A DNA stretch of 6,534 nucleotides from Saprospiraceae bacterium (GCA_014379065.1 JACMMM010000743.1:1-6534); one strand, 5' to 3'; positions 1 through 6,167 are shown, counted from the stretch's first letter. Translations and numbers: made by a program. The notes: generated by a model not told the origin, from the sequence alone.

Positions 1-569
1 GCAAAGACTTCGAAAATGGCTTGGCCAACCTAAAAAAATACTGTGAAGCACTCGCGCCCAAAAAGTACCGGGGTTTTGCGGTGCTGGAAGCTGAGCGCCC
101 GATTACGTATTACGCCTTGTTGCGTCAGGTGGTTGATTTTAAGGATTTATCGCAGTACCTAAGCGACCATTTTCCAACCCTCCAGCAAGCAGCAGAGAAA
201 GCAGGAGCGAAAACGACGGGCTTCCAGAGCGGCTTTTTTTGGACTTACGACACGCTGGCCATGAAGACGGATATGGCCGCCGCTATTCCGCTTGACAAGC
301 AAGTAAAAATGCCCGACACGATTCAAGTCCTTAGTTTGGGTGGTAAAGCCCTTCAAATTGAATACTTGGGCGATTACGACAAAGCCGGAGAGGCGCACCT
401 CGCGATGGACGAGTATATGGCGGAGAAAAAACTACAGAACGTCCCGCCTGTTATTGAAGAATACGTCGTGGACGCGAACAAGGAGCCAGACACCGCCAAA
501 TGGGTGATGCGGGTGATCTATTTTGTAGAACCGAAGCGGGATTCGACTTTGCTGAATGAAAAAAAATGA
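1..569 (+). CDS. GyrI-like (AraC effector-binding-type) domain protein, 5' truncated
   Basis: The reading frame is open from the window edge (first full codon at position 3) to TGA at 567-569, so only the C-terminal part of about 188 residues is present. A TTG at 21 could be read as a start, but the preceding residues KDFENG continue naturally into LANLKKYCEAL, which resembles the last helix of an SRPBCC/polyketide-cyclase domain; I therefore infer a longer protein with SRPBCC at the N-terminus and GyrI-like at the C-terminus, an arrangement known in Bacteroidota. The GyrI-like part runs from about nt 96 (RPITYYALLRQVV) to nt 534. Visible hallmarks are the DLSQYLSDHFPTL helix, AGAKTTGFQSGFFWTYD, the AAAIPLDKQV strand, the LGDYDKAGEAHLAMDEYM helix, and the final PVIEEYVVDANKEPD...W..RVIYFVE segment with the conserved Glu-Glu-Tyr expected in the ligand pocket. 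The family binds small hydrophobic or cationic ligands, or acts as a hydrolase in some members. The ligand here is unknown. No DNA-binding domain is visible in this part. Confidence 0.8.
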   Translation, partial: KDFENGLANLKKYCEALAPKKYRGFAVLEAERPITYYALLRQVVDFKDLSQYLSDHFPTLQQAAEKAGAKTTGFQSGFFWTYDTLAMKTDMAAAIPLDKQVKMPDTIQVLSLGGKALQIEYLGDYDKAGEAHLAMDEYMAEKKLQNVPPVIEEYVVDANKEPDTAKWVMRVIYFVEPKRDSTLLNEKK

Positions 570-594
570 TTGTTGCTTGAAACAAAGGTTTTTT

Positions 595-657
595 GCCACG
601 AATTGCACTAATTAACACGAATAGGGCTCATTCGTGCAAATTAGTGCAATTCGTGGC
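595..657. repeat. Imperfect 28-bp palindromic intergenic repeat upstream of recO
   Basis: The left arm 595-622 and right arm 630-657 are reverse complements at 26 of 28 positions, with a 7-base loop AGGGCTC (623-629). The arms contain GCCACGAATTGCACTAATT and CACGAAT; the only mismatches are the two bases AA at 614-615 opposite CA at 637-638. From memory, sequences of the CACGAATT...GTGCAATTCGTGGC type occur as dispersed intergenic repeats in many Bacteroidota genomes; copy number here cannot be checked. It lies 25 bases after the upstream stop codon and 11 bases before the recO start, so it occupies most of the gap and would form a strong RNA hairpin. There is no T-tract after the right arm, so it is not a textbook terminator. 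Confidence 0.9.
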
Positions 658-668
658 TACCAATTTTT

Positions 669-1391
669 ATGCTATTAAAAACCCGTGGCATCGTGTTCCG
701 AGCCGTGAAATACGGCGAGACAAGTGTCATCGCCGACATTTTCACGGAAGAAAAAGGGCTTTGCTCTTTTATCGGAGGGGGTGTGCGCACGGCAAAGGCG
801 CGTATGCCATACAACCTTTTTCAGTCCATGACGGTGGTGGACCTGGTGGCTTATCATCGGGAGGGATCGGGTGCCAGTCGTTTGAAAGAACTCCGTGCCG
901 CCGAAGTTTGGAGCGCTATCCCCTTCGACATCAAACGCGGGGCAGTGACGCTTTTTCTGGCTGAAGTATGCCGCAAAAGCATCCAGGAAGAAGAAGAGCA
1001 CGGCGAACTGTTCGATTTTTTGCTGGGACATTTGCGTTGGCTGGATGCCACGCCCCACCCGATTGCTAATTTGCACCTGCACTTTTTGTTGGGGCTTTCA
1101 GGTTTTCTCGGCTTTCAACCCCAAGACCCTGAGGAATCGGGCGAACTTTTTTTTGACCTGAAAGATGGCACGTTCAGCTCGGTGCCGCCACCCCACACCT
1201 ATTTATTAGAGCCAGATCAATCTCGCCAAATGCTTGCGCTTTTGGAGTCGCCATTAGAGACTGTTCATGAAATTCAGTTGACCCGGACGCAACGTAAAGC
1301 CTTGTTGAGCAAACTTTTGTTGTTCTACCAATTACATCTGCCCGCTTTTAAAGGGGTGAACACGCCGGAGATTTTGGAGATGGTGATGTGA
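669..1391 (+). CDS. recO: DNA repair protein RecO
   Basis: A complete 240-residue protein of the usual RecO length. RecO works with RecF and RecR in the cytoplasm to load RecA onto SSB-coated single-stranded DNA and can anneal complementary strands. The N-terminal OB-fold (residues 1 to about 80) shows the family pattern LLKTRGIVFRAVKYGETSVIA followed by DIFTEEKGLCSFIGGGVR and a basic stretch (RTAKARMPYNLFQSMTVVDLV). The helical C-terminal part (residues 90-240) includes FLAEVCRKSIQEEE, LHLHFLLGLSGFLGFQP and the late helix TRTQRKALLSKLLLFYQLHLP. It has only two cysteines (32 and 101), so the four-cysteine zinc site of Deinococcus-type RecO is absent; the segment that would hold it reads FFDLKDGTFSSVPPPHTYLL, as I would expect for Bacteroidota RecO. 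The ATG at 669 fits the family N-terminus exactly. There is no Shine-Dalgarno site; only TACCAATTTTT lies between the upstream palindrome and the start. It converges on the gene at 1472-1855. Confidence 0.95.
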   Translation: MLLKTRGIVFRAVKYGETSVIADIFTEEKGLCSFIGGGVRTAKARMPYNLFQSMTVVDLVAYHREGSGASRLKELRAAEVWSAIPFDIKRGAVTLFLAEVCRKSIQEEEEHGELFDFLLGHLRWLDATPHPIANLHLHFLLGLSGFLGFQPQDPEESGELFFDLKDGTFSSVPPPHTYLLEPDQSRQMLALLESPLETVHEIQLTRTQRKALLSKLLLFYQLHLPAFKGVNTPEILEMVM

Positions 1392-1419
1392 AGCGCATCA
1401 GGAACTTGTTTACATGCCA

Positions 1420-1462
1420 TTTTTATTTACGGGGTGACTGGCAGTCAGCCGGTAAATAAAAA
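1420..1462. repeat. Palindrome between convergent genes, possible 3'-end hairpin
   Basis: Arms of 21 bases around the central G at 1441 match at 19 of 21 positions. The outer parts are TTTTTATTTAC and GTAAATAAAAA, the inner parts TGACTG and CAGTCA; the two mismatches are G-G oppositions (1431/1451 and 1434/1448). It lies 28 bases after the recO stop and 9 bases beyond the stop of the minus-strand gene, where a bidirectional terminator is expected. However, in either direction the T-rich arm precedes the stem and the A-rich arm follows, so there is no U-tract after a GC stem; termination is an inference from position and symmetry. The apex is nearly identical to the hairpin at 1924-1960. Confidence 0.75.
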
Positions 1463-1471
1463 ATCAAGCGG

Positions 1472-1855
1472 CTATTTGCAGCTTTCGATATCGCAAAGCC
1501 GGGTAAAGTTCAGCCCTTTTCTCGATACGATGCAGGGTTGATTCTTGTCAAATTTCCAGTTTTTGTGGAAATTTTTCTCAGCGGTATCGGCTTGCAAAAC
1601 AACCTTTTTCCCACTCATCGCCCAGTTGCCTTTCAGATCCACTTTCTGGGCAGGGTTCGAGGCGTTGAGGTAGTGAAAAGTATGGTTGGGGTTTAGTGTC
1701 AGTTCGACTTTAGGAGTGGTTTCGGAGGCATTCTGGCAACTACAGGTTCCATAAATGGTTGTTTTTACAATTCTTTCATTGGATACTGGAATACCACTGA
1801 ACGACATGATGGTAAGTAAAGCAGCGAGGAAAATGGTAGATTTGATCTGTTGCAT
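1472..1855 (-). CDS. Small exported protein of unknown function
   Basis: A 127-residue protein that I do not recognise as a named family. The N-terminus MQQIKSTIFLAALLTIMSFSG is a clear Sec signal peptide (basic residue, then a hydrophobic core to about residue 18); there is no lipobox cysteine right after it. The mature part of about 105 residues has five cysteines (38, 40, 108, 121, 126), with a CSC pair near the start and C...C..C near the end, suggesting disulfides in an oxidising compartment. The middle, VELTLNPNHTFHYLN...KVDLKGNWAMSGKKVVLQA, reads as successive beta strands of the kind found in small lipocalin-like or NlpE-like envelope proteins (ELTLNPDGTF...GKW...GNTLTL). The end contains HKNWKFD and SRKGLNFTRLCDIESCK. 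A periplasmic or envelope location is inferred. No T9SS sorting domain is visible. ATG at 1853-1855 is chosen because it starts the signal peptide directly. Hairpins lie on both sides of the gene. Confidence 0.75.
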   Translation of the reverse strand: MQQIKSTIFLAALLTIMSFSGIPVSNERIVKTTIYGTCSCQNASETTPKVELTLNPNHTFHYLNASNPAQKVDLKGNWAMSGKKVVLQADTAEKNFHKNWKFDKNQPCIVSRKGLNFTRLCDIESCK

Positions 1856-1866
1856 AAAACTTGAAA

Positions 1867-1883
1867 TTTAAGTAGTGAAAAAA
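1867..1883 (-). promoter_or_regulatory. Leader element related to the TTCACCGATTT motif
   Basis: Read on the minus strand, this segment is TTTTTTCACTACTTAAA, 11 bases upstream of the ATG at 1855. It resembles TTTTTTCACCGATTTAAA in the leader of the 6102-4825 gene (one gap and a few changes). The likeness may be chance, since the segment is AT-rich. No clear TAnnTTTG promoter box was found for this gene. Confidence 0.3.
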
Positions 1884-1923
1884 TGGGGTTGTCTCACAAG
1901 TCGAGCATTAACGAGCGTTGATT

Positions 1924-1960
1924 TTACTCGCCGGGTGATTGGCAGTCACCCGGCGAGTAA
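1924..1960. repeat. GC-rich palindrome downstream of the metalloprotease gene
   Basis: Arms 1924-1940 and 1944-1960 match at 16 of 17 positions around the loop GGC (1941-1943). The stem core is CTCGCCGGGTGA paired with TCACCCGGCGAG. The one non-Watson-Crick position is T1939 opposite G1945, a G-U wobble in plus-strand RNA but an A-C mismatch in minus-strand RNA. It begins 10 bases beyond the stop codon of the minus-strand protease gene and could end or protect that transcript, yet no U-run follows it on the minus strand (AATCAACG follows). The 16-base core at 1933-1948 equals 1432-1447 in the other hairpin except for one base. Confidence 0.8.
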
Positions 1961-1970
1961 TTGTTAATAC

Positions 1971-4649
1971 TCAACGTACCAGCATCAATTTCAGCACCTG
2001 AACCTCTCCTCCAGATTGTACGCGGAGGTAATAGCAACCTGAAACCTGATCCGAAAGGTCAAAATTCAACAGCGAAGAACTCGTCCTTTCCTCCCAGATC
2101 AATTGCCCCGCCGCGTTGAAAATTTCGGCGCGTTCGCAAACCAGTCCCTCGTCCATGCGGAGTTCAAAAAGGCCCGCTGAAGGGTTTGGGTAAACGGTCA
2201 TGCCAGGTGCAATTAAAACCTCGCTGTCAGGCAAATACTGGTTGTTCCCGGCCTCTCCAATATATAAGGCATCAATGGCCATGTCGCCGCGCGAACCAGG
2301 GCCAGTGGTGCCTTTGATCCTGATTTTGGTGTGGTCGGTTTTGTACGGCAGCAGGTTGATCATCGCCTTGGTCCATTGATTGCCTTGGTTGCCAGACAGC
2401 GTCCAAACCGTGGTCCAGTTGAGTTCATTGTCGAGGCTGATTTCCACCGCGAGCGAACCCGTCTGATTGCCGTATAGGTGGTAGTAAAATTCAAAAACGG
2501 GGCTTGTAATAGTAGTAAGCGTTAAACATTTACTGGTTTTCAATAGGGCGGTTTTGTTGGGCGAATTATTGCCCGATGCTTTGGTGTACCAATAGTGTGA
2601 GCCATTGTAAGCTGCATCCGGCCCGGTTTGGGCTGTTGGGGTAGCGCCCGATTGCCGCGTCCAGTCAAAGTTGTCAATGCCCGTGACCTGTTGGAAAATG
2701 CCAAGGTTCAAGTCAATGCTGCTGTTCCAGGGGAAAGCCGTTTGATAAGAGGAACAGGTGATGAGTGGCTGAGTGATGCTCAGGGTTTTTGTGGAACTAC
2801 AGGAGTTCTGATCGGTGACGGTTACAGTGTAAATGCCCGAAGCAAGGTTGCTGACAGAAGCGGTCGTAGCACCGTTCGACCATTGATAATAGTAGGGATA
2901 GCGCCCACCGAGCGCCTCTGCCGTGGCACTGCCGGTGGATTGTCCGTAAACTAAGACATTGGTCTGGGTTGTCTTGGCATACAGCAAATTGGGGCTGAGC
3001 GCCGGAAGGGTTGCAATCACGGAGCAGCCATTGGCAGCCGTAGCCGTTACGGTGTAAATACCCGGGCTCAAGCCTGTGACATAATTTGAGCTAGCCCCGT
3101 TTGACCAAGAATAGGACACGGGTGCAACAAAATTTCCAAAAGGCGCCAAATAGATTTGGCCATCCGCATTGCCATGGCAGGAGATATCCAAGAATTCAGA
3201 GATCAGGGAAAGATTGCAGGCATTTTCAGGGCCATTGTAAATTGCGATGCTGTCAAAGGCAACGTCGCCCAGATGTCCGCCGCCCGTAATTAGGCGAATC
3301 TGGAGCGCTGCCGCTGATTTGTAAGCACTCAGGTCGCAAGTGACGGTATGCCATCCGTTTCCTTGATCGCCCGTAACATAAAACAACGCATTGTGCGGCG
3401 CAGGCCCCTGAAAAGTATGACCGCCATCAATACTGACTTGTGCCCCTACCCCATCCACCTCAGGTCCAAATGCATGATAGTGGAACGTGACCTTTGGCGA
3501 AGCCTGACCGCGCAAATCAATACAAGGACTTATAAAAATGGCGGAGGCCCCATTTACGCCGCTGTGGAGCGCATCAAGATGGGCATAACCATTGCCTGAA
3601 AAGGCCTGTTCAGGTCCAGTCGTCGTGGGCGAAATTGCTCCCGTGCCGGGAATAATATTGACAAAAGCGCCATAACCCTCGTACGCCTTGTTGATCCAGC
3701 CATCGAGACCATTTTCAAAATCGAATACGACCGGCAATTGGGTAATGGGGTTGTCGCAACCAGAAGGATGCGCACAGCCCTGCAAGTAATTCCGATCTGT
3801 GGTGGCCGTATAAGCCATCCGATTCATTTGCCCCACAGAGAAACGATTTCGGCAGCTTTTTTGGGCATAAGACATGTGATTCCTAACATCCGGCAAATAA
3901 GCCTGATTGTTAAGGTCTCGAGCCGTGCCAAAATACAAGCAGTTGGAAGAACTGGTGGTGTACAAATTCGGGTCGGCAGGCGTATCGCACACATCATCTC
4001 CAGCGGTGAGGCAATTGCTGCCGTTCACCAATTCATCGGTGGTGCCATTGTTTGTTTTGCCGTGGGTGTGATACAGGCCCAGGTAATGCCCCATTTCATG
4101 GAGAAACACCTTGCTGTCAAACAAATTTCCACCCACTTTGGACAAAATGATCCGGTCTGCGCTGGGTGGCAGGTAGGAATAGCCGCCAAGCGAGGATCCA
4201 TTGGACGTAACCGTGCCAAATGCATAGACGTTGATGACGTTTGGAACATCATAAGCGCTGAGCTGAGGCTCTTCGGTGATGTCAAAATAGTGCAATGTGC
4301 TGCTCACGAAGGTCGTGAACGAACTGCATTCGTAAAACTGAATCCGGTAAGGCAGGAACAGCGCATTGAGTTGGCCCATCCAAGTGCTGATGCTTGCCTC
4401 GCGCAGGCCTTTTGGAGAGGTGCTGGTGGGGATACATTCCTGAAATTGAACCGGAATCCAATGGATGGAGGCGCCATAGCGGTCTTCGGCCATTTGAGTG
4501 ATGTCGAAGGCTTGGCGAGCCTGCCGGGTTTGGGTCAGGTATTCGATCTGTTGAGGTGTCGGGTTGGTGCCACAGTCTTGTGCGGTTAAGTCGGATTGGG
4601 CGGAGATGACGATTCCACAGAAAAGGCATGTTCTAATTAGGTGATTCAT
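1971..4649 (-). CDS. Secreted M43 (pappalysin-like) zinc metalloprotease with MAM-like, SprB and T9SS sorting domains
   Basis: A complete 892-residue modular exoprotein. Residues 1-24 are a signal peptide ending in LTAQ, followed by a probable short propeptide to about residue 75. The catalytic domain (about 80-290) has the metzincin motif HEMGHYLGLYH at 184-194: zinc ligands H184, H188 and H194, catalytic E185. The Met-turn NHMSYA lies at 257-262 and is followed by C266 and FSVGQMNRM, the pappalysin/M43B signature. Two MAM- or jelly-roll-like domains (about 306-475 and 634-800) begin with FDFENGLDGW-type and FDW-type strands and end with GDVAFDSIAI and GDMAIDALYI. Between them are two SprB repeats (about 481-552 and 553-628) with SYSWSNGA/YQWSNGA and GIYTVTAT/GIYTVTVTD. 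The last ~80 residues, from VYPNPSAGLFEL, are a T9SS type A sorting domain, ending VLKLMLVR. The family cleaves proteins; the substrate is unknown and could be a nutrient or a surface protein. ATG at 4649 starts the signal peptide directly. Confidence 0.93.
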   Translation of the reverse strand: MNHLIRTCLFCGIVISAQSDLTAQDCGTNPTPQQIEYLTQTRQARQAFDITQMAEDRYGASIHWIPVQFQECIPTSTSPKGLREASISTWMGQLNALFLPYRIQFYECSSFTTFVSSTLHYFDITEEPQLSAYDVPNVINVYAFGTVTSNGSSLGGYSYLPPSADRIILSKVGGNLFDSKVFLHEMGHYLGLYHTHGKTNNGTTDELVNGSNCLTAGDDVCDTPADPNLYTTSSSNCLYFGTARDLNNQAYLPDVRNHMSYAQKSCRNRFSVGQMNRMAYTATTDRNYLQGCAHPSGCDNPITQLPVVFDFENGLDGWINKAYEGYGAFVNIIPGTGAISPTTTGPEQAFSGNGYAHLDALHSGVNGASAIFISPCIDLRGQASPKVTFHYHAFGPEVDGVGAQVSIDGGHTFQGPAPHNALFYVTGDQGNGWHTVTCDLSAYKSAAALQIRLITGGGHLGDVAFDSIAIYNGPENACNLSLISEFLDISCHGNADGQIYLAPFGNFVAPVSYSWSNGASSNYVTGLSPGIYTVTATAANGCSVIATLPALSPNLLYAKTTQTNVLVYGQSTGSATAEALGGRYPYYYQWSNGATTASVSNLASGIYTVTVTDQNSCSSTKTLSITQPLITCSSYQTAFPWNSSIDLNLGIFQQVTGIDNFDWTRQSGATPTAQTGPDAAYNGSHYWYTKASGNNSPNKTALLKTSKCLTLTTITSPVFEFYYHLYGNQTGSLAVEISLDNELNWTTVWTLSGNQGNQWTKAMINLLPYKTDHTKIRIKGTTGPGSRGDMAIDALYIGEAGNNQYLPDSEVLIAPGMTVYPNPSAGLFELRMDEGLVCERAEIFNAAGQLIWEERTSSSLLNFDLSDQVSGCYYLRVQSGGEVQVLKLMLVR

Positions 4650-4660
4650 AAAGTGTAAAA

Positions 4661-4671
4661 AAATCGGTGAA
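4661..4671 (-). promoter_or_regulatory. Shared leader motif TTCACCGATTT before the metalloprotease gene
   Basis: On the minus strand TTCACCGATTT ends 11 bases before the ATG at 4649; the intervening bases are TTTTACACTTT. The same 11-mer stands 12 bases before the ATG at 6102. The position suits a transcript 5' end or a translation-related element, but no known binding site matches. Function is unknown. Confidence 0.45.
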
Positions 4672-4688
4672 TGAATAGGGGGGATTGC

Positions 4689-4725
4689 TCGTCATTGGGT
4701 CATTAATCGTCATTGGGGTCATTTT
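4689..4725. repeat. Short tandem repeat, unit TCGTCATTGGG(G)TCATT
   Basis: Two adjacent copies, 4689-4706 and 4707-4725, differ by one extra G and by their last bases. A third, degenerate copy (GTCAATAGGGTCAT) lies at 4757-4770. Between them, 4730-4754 holds CGCCATAGCCGTAGGCGAAGG, with a small CGCC/GGCG inverted repeat. The block fills part of the 175-base gap between the two large minus-strand genes and codes for nothing convincing. Confidence 0.6.
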
Positions 4726-4773
4726 TACCCGCCATAGCCGTAGGCGAAGGAGGGGTGTCAATAGGGTCATAGA

Positions 4774-4806
4774 AGACCTCGTAGGTTTTTAAAACCTACG
4801 AGGTCT
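4774..4806. repeat. Perfect 16-bp palindrome (AGACCTCGTAGGTTTT type)
   Basis: Arms 4774-4789 and 4791-4806 are exact reverse complements around a single T at 4790. It begins 18 bases beyond the TGA of the minus-strand gene ending at 4825, a position where it could act as the 3' hairpin of that transcript. On the minus strand only TCTATGACC follows, so no strong U-tract is present. From memory, GACCTCGTAGGTTTT-like palindromes are scattered between genes in many Bacteroidota, so this is more likely a dispersed repeat than a gene-specific signal. Confidence 0.9.
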
Positions 4807-4824
4807 CGATAAGGGTCAAAATCA

Positions 4825-6102
4825 TCAATTTTTCTTCACATAAAACCGGCCCGGCCCCTGCTCCAAAAACTGCAAGGGGACTGTATTCTGGGCCCGATCC
4901 GCTTGGACTGGCGGCACAATTGTGCCGTTTTTGACCACGAAACCGTATTTGTGCGTGGCCTCTACGCCATCCAGGCTTTTGAGCCAGAGTTCCACGGTGT
5001 AGTTGCCGTCCTTCATGTCGGCTTTCATAAAGAAATCTCGAGAACCGGGTTTGGCCACGGGGTATTTGTGAAAAGTGCAGTCGGATCTTTCCCATTTGCC
5101 GTTGTGGGTCTGGATATCACCCTCCTCAAAACCACTCCCGGAATTTTGCAGGCTGTGGGCGGCTACCATTTTCCCGTCGCGATAGAGTTTTACCAGGTAT
5201 TTGTATTCCCTTTTTGCATCCCACTGGGCTTGGTTGACAATGGTGGTGGTTTGGTGTGTCAGGTAAAAGTTGAAGATGAAATGCCCATCCGGGCCAAATT
5301 CGACCCGCCCCCAATCTTGCCACGGGCCTTTTAGGAAATAGAAGTCGTGTACAGGAGCATAAGGATCGGGATTGCTTTGCTTTTCAACTTGGAAAGAGAA
5401 GGTGTAGAAATGCTTGGTGCCTGCCCAAAAACGAAGCTCGTAATTGCCTTCCGTAAGTGTAGCATATGATTTGTAGTCGTACCCCTCTAACACTTCCATA
5501 TCGTAAAATGGAAGCGTAGCTTGTTTTGCCTGATAGTGCATGGTATTTTTAAGCACATTCGCCTTTGTATCCCAAACCTCCATCCGAAGCAGCGGGGTTT
5601 TGTTGGAATAACTTTCATAGCGCACGGGCGTGCCATCCTTGGCCTTTTTGGGCAGGAATGAAACCTGAATGTTGTTCAGTTTCATTTGCCCATTGGTAAT
5701 ATTGAAATACCAACTGCCGCCTGATAAAAGGCTCGCCCAAGCGATAGCGGGCGCAAACGGCTCGGAGTCAAAATCCAATTCGACTTCAGACGCCTTGTAC
5801 TTTTCATCTACGGCCGGCTTTGCCCTGTTCGCTTGGACGGCCTCTTTGGGATTCGCAGTTGATTTAGAAGGGGTTACGCTGCGCTGTTCAGTTGCTGCAG
5901 GCTCTGATTCTTCTGAAGCGGGTGCTGTTTTTTGTTGTTCATTTTTGGCTGGTTTCTCACTAGGCTTTTCCGTCGCGGGTTTATCTTTTTTATCCTTCAG
6001 CAGGTCCTTGGCTTTGGCGTTGATATTTATCTGTGCAGAAAGGCAAAGCGTGGTGACAAAGCAGAGGAAGAACAGGGTAGATTTTTTTAAAATCGGAGAC
6101 AT
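4825..6102 (-). CDS. Exported protein of unknown function with charged linker and two similar beta-rich halves
   Basis: I chose the ATG at 6100-6102 (425 residues) because it places the signal peptide MSPILKKSTLFFLCFVTTLCLSAQ at the very start; an in-frame ATG at 6144 would add 14 residues (MVRPSFFHRFKHLF) that spoil this and would overlap the shared leader motif. After cleavage near residue 24 comes a low-complexity linker (about 25-105) rich in Lys, Glu, Pro, Ala and Ser, such as KDKPATEKPSEKPAK, probably unstructured. The folded part has two similar halves, about 122-241 and 252-392. Each starts with a Gly/Trp segment (GGSWYFNITNGQM; KGPWQDWGRVEFG), has a central strand (LLRMEVWDTK; YLVKLYRDGK) and ends with an aromatic hairpin (TEGNYELRFWAG...YTFSFQVEK; KDGNYTVELWLKS...KYGFVVKNG). 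This suggests tandem beta-sandwich domains. No T9SS sorting domain, lipobox or catalytic motif is visible, so a periplasmic or envelope role in binding is a guess. I do not recognise the family. Confidence 0.78.
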   Translation of the reverse strand: MSPILKKSTLFFLCFVTTLCLSAQININAKAKDLLKDKKDKPATEKPSEKPAKNEQQKTAPASEESEPAATEQRSVTPSKSTANPKEAVQANRAKPAVDEKYKASEVELDFDSEPFAPAIAWASLLSGGSWYFNITNGQMKLNNIQVSFLPKKAKDGTPVRYESYSNKTPLLRMEVWDTKANVLKNTMHYQAKQATLPFYDMEVLEGYDYKSYATLTEGNYELRFWAGTKHFYTFSFQVEKQSNPDPYAPVHDFYFLKGPWQDWGRVEFGPDGHFIFNFYLTHQTTTIVNQAQWDAKREYKYLVKLYRDGKMVAAHSLQNSGSGFEEGDIQTHNGKWERSDCTFHKYPVAKPGSRDFFMKADMKDGNYTVELWLKSLDGVEATHKYGFVVKNGTIVPPVQADRAQNTVPLQFLEQGPGRFYVKKN

Positions 6103-6114
6103 AAAAAGGTGTTT

Positions 6115-6125
6115 AAATCGGTGAA
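6115..6125 (-). promoter_or_regulatory. Shared leader motif TTCACCGATTT before the 425-residue protein gene
   Basis: On the minus strand TTCACCGATTT ends 12 bases before the ATG at 6102, followed by AAACACCTTTTT. It is identical over 11 bases to the motif in front of the protease gene at 4649, and in both leaders an ACAC element follows within a few bases. Its presence also supports 6102, not 6144, as the start codon. Confidence 0.45.
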
Positions 6126-6167
6126 AAAAGGATGGCCTTACCAAAGCGATGCGGTCGCCGTGGCTGT

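Noticed and set aside
593..964. A 123-codon plus-strand frame overlapping the palindrome and recO
   Set aside because: It overlaps recO in another frame, begins inside the repeat, and the Arg/His/Cys-rich product resembles an out-of-frame reading.
1420..1960. The two related hairpins as ends of an insertion sequence carrying the small gene
   Set aside because: The cores are in direct, not inverted, orientation, the enclosed gene encodes an exported protein and not a transposase, and no target-site duplication is visible.
3738..4589. A 283-codon open frame on the plus strand opposite the protease catalytic domain
   Set aside because: It is antisense to the zinc-binding motif and Met-turn of a clearly real protease, has no domain character, and its length is explained by codon bias of the minus-strand gene.
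6103..6144. Upstream in-frame ATG at 6144 as the start of the 425-residue protein
   Set aside because: The added 14 residues place charged and aromatic residues before a complete signal peptide and would cover the leader motif shared with the protease gene.
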